Source: Saprospiraceae bacterium | Lineage (GTDB): Bacteria; Bacteroidota; Bacteroidia; Chitinophagales; Saprospiraceae | Reading direction: 5' to 3' | DNA length: 36,114 nt | Assembly: GCA_020850225.1 (NCBI GenBank) | Contig: JADZFD010000044.1 | Location: 1-36,114, forward strand | In this document: positions 33,880-36,114 of the stretch, piece by piece | How positions within the stretch are numbered: position 1 is the stretch's first letter | Layout: each line of letters begins with the position of its first letter | The notes under the pieces: model-generated | What the model was told of the DNA's origin: nothing | What the model saw: only the letters and a program-made list of their open reading frames with translations | Database searches by the model: none | Position numbers and translations under genes: made by a program

Positions 33880-34026
33880 ATGTGTTTTACTGCATATTCA
33901 AATCATCATATCTTTGTATCATCAAAGTTGATAAATGCATCAATAGAGGTTAAAATTAAAGTTTGGGTTATTTATTATATAAATTTGTATCAGGACTTTG
34001 AAAAAGACGATATTTTACAAATTTAA
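33880..34026 (+). other. Possible small ORF (48 aa) or part of a small RNA
   Basis: ATG at 33880 opens a 48-codon frame (MCFTAYSNHHIFV ... NLYQDFEKDDILQI) that stops 14 bases before the terminator stem. No family is recognised and codon use does not clearly mark it as coding. The -7-like element at 33909-33916 lies inside it, so an RNA starting near 33922 is the competing reading. Confidence 0.25.
33909..33916 (+). promoter_or_regulatory. -7-like element before a possible short transcript
   Basis: TATCTTTG matches TAnnTTTG in a stretch with no established gene, about 125 bases before a strong terminator on the same strand. It could be chance in AT-rich DNA. Confidence 0.3.
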
Positions 34027-34040
34027 AGATTGAGTTGAGA

Positions 34041-34073
34041 AAGGAAATGATCGGAAATACCGGTCATTTCCTT
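34041..34073 (+). terminator. Strong intrinsic terminator
   Basis: A 14-base stem (AAGGAAATGATCGG, 34041-34054, against 34060-34073) with one G-U wobble and a 5-base loop AAATA. The stem runs into TTTTTT at 34072-34077. The A-rich left side also makes it usable for the converging MFS gene on the minus strand. Confidence 0.85.
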
Positions 34074-34124
34074 TTTTATATAATATTGTGAGACACAAAA
34101 AGACTATATAATTACCTATGGTTA

Positions 34125-35363
34125 TTAATATTCCAGATTTCTTAATTGCTTGTTTTTAATCCATACAAAGCTTGCAATACAGACTGTCATAATTCCTCCA
34201 AATACAACCGAAGGTATCGTTCCCATAACTGTTGCAGCCAATCCACTTTCAAACTGCCCTAATTCATTACTTGAATTGATAAAAATAGAATTGACAGATG
34301 ACACTCTTCCCCTTTTATCATCAGGAACAAGAATCTGAAAAATGGTACTGCGTATGATGACACTTACACCATCGAACAAACCACTGATAAAGAGTGCAAA
34401 AAAACTAAGAAGTACAGATTTGGATAGTGCAAATACGATAATGCATATTCCAAAGCCTATTACTGAAATGATAAGTTTACGGCCATGATTGGTACGTAGA
34501 GGATATATCGTCAGGAATAATATCGACAGGAAATTGCCCAAATAGGTAGCCGACATCAAAATGCCAAAAGCCTGAGGTCCTGCTGCAAGAATATCCTTGG
34601 CAAAAACGGGTAACATAGCTACAGCTCCACCAAATAAAATGGCAAACATATCCAATGACATCGCACCCAATAAATCTTTAGTTTTCCAGACAAAATCCAG
34701 ACCTTCCCTCACACTGTCCCAGGTACGACTGTTGCCTTTGATGAATGTTACCGGCTTATCAGTTATCTGCATAAAAGAAATAATGGACATGAGTAAAACT
34801 CCGAATGTAAGAACAAAAACTTGCCAAACCTCGAGATAATTGACTATAAACCCTGCTATTACAGGTCCGATGATGGCACCTGTCAGAAAGGTCATACTAT
34901 TCATGGAAGCACCTTTTACAAGTTCTTCCGATTTGACTATCTGTGCCAGAATTGCAACATAAGCAGGTCCTAAAAATGCGCGTATAGCACCTGTTGCTGC
35001 CACAAGCAGCAAAAACATTGCAGTGAGCAGATGTACATTATGCAATAAGCCACCATAGAAAGACAGTAAACCCAAACCAGCAATAACAAGGAGATACAAA
35101 GATAGCGTTCGGATGATTAACGTCTTTTTGGCACTTGAATCTACCCGTACACCGGCGGGAAGCGCAAGTAATATAGCCGGAATTACCTCGCTCAGCCCTA
35201 ACAAACCAAGAATAAACTTACTTCCAGTCAATTCGTACAGATGCCAGCCCAACAATACAGAAACCATCCGCATCGCTAATGTAAAAAGTAGTCTGGACAG
35301 CAGAAAATAAGAGAATTCTCTGTTGATCAGTTTGTCAAACAGCCGTTCTTTAAAATTTTTCAG
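34125..35363 (-). CDS. MFS transporter (enterobactin-exporter/MFS_3-like), likely non-ATG start
   Basis: From the first ATG (35273) the product is 382 residues and begins MRMVSVLLGWHLYELTGS, already inside the first membrane helix. The same frame continues upstream and encodes FDKLINREFSYFLLSRLLFTLA, the expected cytoplasmic start and first half of helix 1, back to a stop near 35388. No ATG, GTG or TTG exists there; a CTG at 35363-35361 overlaps the TGA stop of the upstream gene (CTGA), giving 412 residues, the usual MFS size. Other features are the conserved loops GVRVDSSAKKT, RAFLGPAYVAILAQIV and PDDKRGRVSSVNSIFINSSNELGQFESG. The family contains EntS-like exporters and macrolide-type efflux pumps. 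Substrate unknown. Confidence 0.8.
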   Translation of the reverse strand: MKNFKERLFDKLINREFSYFLLSRLLFTLAMRMVSVLLGWHLYELTGSKFILGLLGLSEVIPAILLALPAGVRVDSSAKKTLIIRTLSLYLLVIAGLGLLSFYGGLLHNVHLLTAMFLLLVAATGAIRAFLGPAYVAILAQIVKSEELVKGASMNSMTFLTGAIIGPVIAGFIVNYLEVWQVFVLTFGVLLMSIISFMQITDKPVTFIKGNSRTWDSVREGLDFVWKTKDLLGAMSLDMFAILFGGAVAMLPVFAKDILAAGPQAFGILMSATYLGNFLSILFLTIYPLRTNHGRKLIISVIGFGICIIVFALSKSVLLSFFALFISGLFDGVSVIIRSTIFQILVPDDKRGRVSSVNSIFINSSNELGQFESGLAATVMGTIPSVVFGGIMTVCIASFVWIKNKQLRNLEY

Positions 35364-36114
35364 TTTTGAATTTTTACCAGATTATTGAAACTTACCCGGA
35401 TGCTTTCCAATGGCGTGTACTTAGTCATCTCATCCTGTTCTATATAAAAATACTTCAAACCAGCCTTTTCGGATAATGTAAAGATATTTTTCCAGTTTAT
35501 GACTCCTGTTCCCACTTCCGTAAATCCTTTTTCCGGAGATGTATTCATATCCTTTATATGAAACAGAGAAAATCTGCCGGGGTTTTTGTTGATGAGCTTT
35601 CTGATATTCATTCCTGATCTGGTTGCCCAATATATATCCAGTTCAAACTTAACCGAATTCGGATCTGTCTCTGATAAAAGTATGTCATATGGAAGTATTT
35701 TGCCCAAAGGTGAGAATTCAAATGCGTGATTATGGTAGCAGAGCTGTAAACCATAATTTTTAGCCTTTTCACCACATTTATTCAGAAATTGTGCTGTCCG
35801 CTTATAATTATCAACAGACTTTCTTACTTCTGACGGGAGTGACGGACAAACCAGATACTTCTGCCCCATGAAAGCAGCATCTTCGCATACTTTTTCCCAA
35901 TTATTATGCATATCGTAACTCATGTTATCTTCGGGTTTTCCGTATTCAATATGGTTACTGTACATTTTTAGTCCAGTATCCTGCAAAATACGAACAAAAT
36001 TCTCCTTCGTTTGTCCGTAAAAACGGCCTTTATCATAACTTGCCCCTTCAACGTGACTGTATCCGATGGACTTGATGGTACGCAGGGTATGCAGAGGGTT
36101 ATCTTCCATTTCCC
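35360..36114 (-). CDS. TIM-barrel sugar phosphate isomerase/epimerase-like protein (5' end outside window)
   Basis: The frame is open to the right edge, and an internal ATG at 36109 is preceded by a Glu codon, so the true start lies beyond 36114. At least 251 residues are present. It belongs to the xylose-isomerase-like TIM-barrel group: HTLRTIKSIGYSHVEGAS, YSNHIEYG, LCYHNHAFEF, FELDIYWATRSG, FSLFHIKDMN and FYIEQDEM place the metal-binding Glu/Asp/His/Glu at strand ends. Related proteins in Bacteroidota act on inositols, ketohexoses or 3-keto sugars and often sit near oxidoreductases; nothing here decides the substrate. Its TGA overlaps the putative CTG start of the MFS gene, so the two are translationally coupled if that start is right. 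Confidence 0.87.
   Translation of the reverse strand, partial: EMEDNPLHTLRTIKSIGYSHVEGASYDKGRFYGQTKENFVRILQDTGLKMYSNHIEYGKPEDNMSYDMHNNWEKVCEDAAFMGQKYLVCPSLPSEVRKSVDNYKRTAQFLNKCGEKAKNYGLQLCYHNHAFEFSPLGKILPYDILLSETDPNSVKFELDIYWATRSGMNIRKLINKNPGRFSLFHIKDMNTSPEKGFTEVGTGVINWKNIFTLSEKAGLKYFYIEQDEMTKYTPLESIRVSFNNLVKIQN

Larger units (their letters stand above)
33734..34124. other. Long spacer with putative short transcript and terminator
   Basis: The spacer holds a 48-codon open frame (33880-34026), a TAnnTTTG match (33909-33916) and a strong plus-strand terminator (34041-34073). The glycosyltransferase stop is about 300 bases upstream of that terminator, so the hairpin either ends a long 3' UTR or belongs to a separate short transcript. 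Confidence 0.5.

Overview
The window reads as a chromosomal segment of an AT-rich member of the Bacteroidota, probably Saprospiraceae-like. The support is a SusC/SusD pair, three proteins ending in type IX secretion (T9SS) sorting domains, a giant SprB-repeat/dockerin protein, lipoproteins with acidic surface-export signals, DUF6029/DUF1573/DUF6132/DUF6438 proteins, a bacillithiol-system YtxJ protein, and several Bacteroidota-type -7 promoter elements (TAnnTTTG). No tRNA, rRNA or CRISPR array was seen. The family-level placement is inference.

Layout. 1-284: the 3' end of an IS701/IS4-like transposase, cut by the window edge. 384-1699: a DUF6438 lipoprotein converging on an NTP pyrophosphohydrolase, with a hairpin between them. 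1879-4394: a DUF6029 outer-membrane barrel followed by an Omp28-like lipoprotein, ended by a strong dyad shared with the converging DUF1573 gene (4465-4941). 5050-6209 (minus): a short operon of a 46-residue lipoprotein, ytxJ and mnmD. 6406-14574 (minus): a 2722-residue T9SS protein with SprB-like repeats, a DUF11 domain, many HYR-like modules, a dockerin and a sorting domain. 15003-18629 (minus): a secreted reprolysin-like metalloprotease with a P-domain and a sorting domain. 18824-21804 (plus): pcm, an NlpE-META lipoprotein, a haem-binding DUF3365 lipoprotein and a DUF6132 membrane protein.

22091-32493 (minus) is the most interesting part. It is a seven-gene co-directional run: SusC, SusD, two PKD/YWTD-propeller surface lipoproteins, an exported cyanophycinase with a complete catalytic and binding motif, a cytoplasmic M20 metallopeptidase, and a second S51 peptidase carrying a T9SS sorting domain and an altered pocket motif. 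I read this as a peptide-type utilization locus, a PUL analogue aimed at cyanophycin or other aspartyl/isoaspartyl polypeptides. Exported S51 enzymes would cut the polymer, SusCD would import the fragments, and the M20 enzyme would finish digestion inside the cell. The families are clear; substrate and coupling are inference.

33008-36114: a dolichol-phosphate-mannose-synthase-like glycosyltransferase with a TTG start, a non-coding or small-ORF interval ended by a strong terminator, an MFS exporter whose conserved N-terminus lies upstream of its first ATG, and the partial 3' part of a TIM-barrel sugar isomerase/epimerase.
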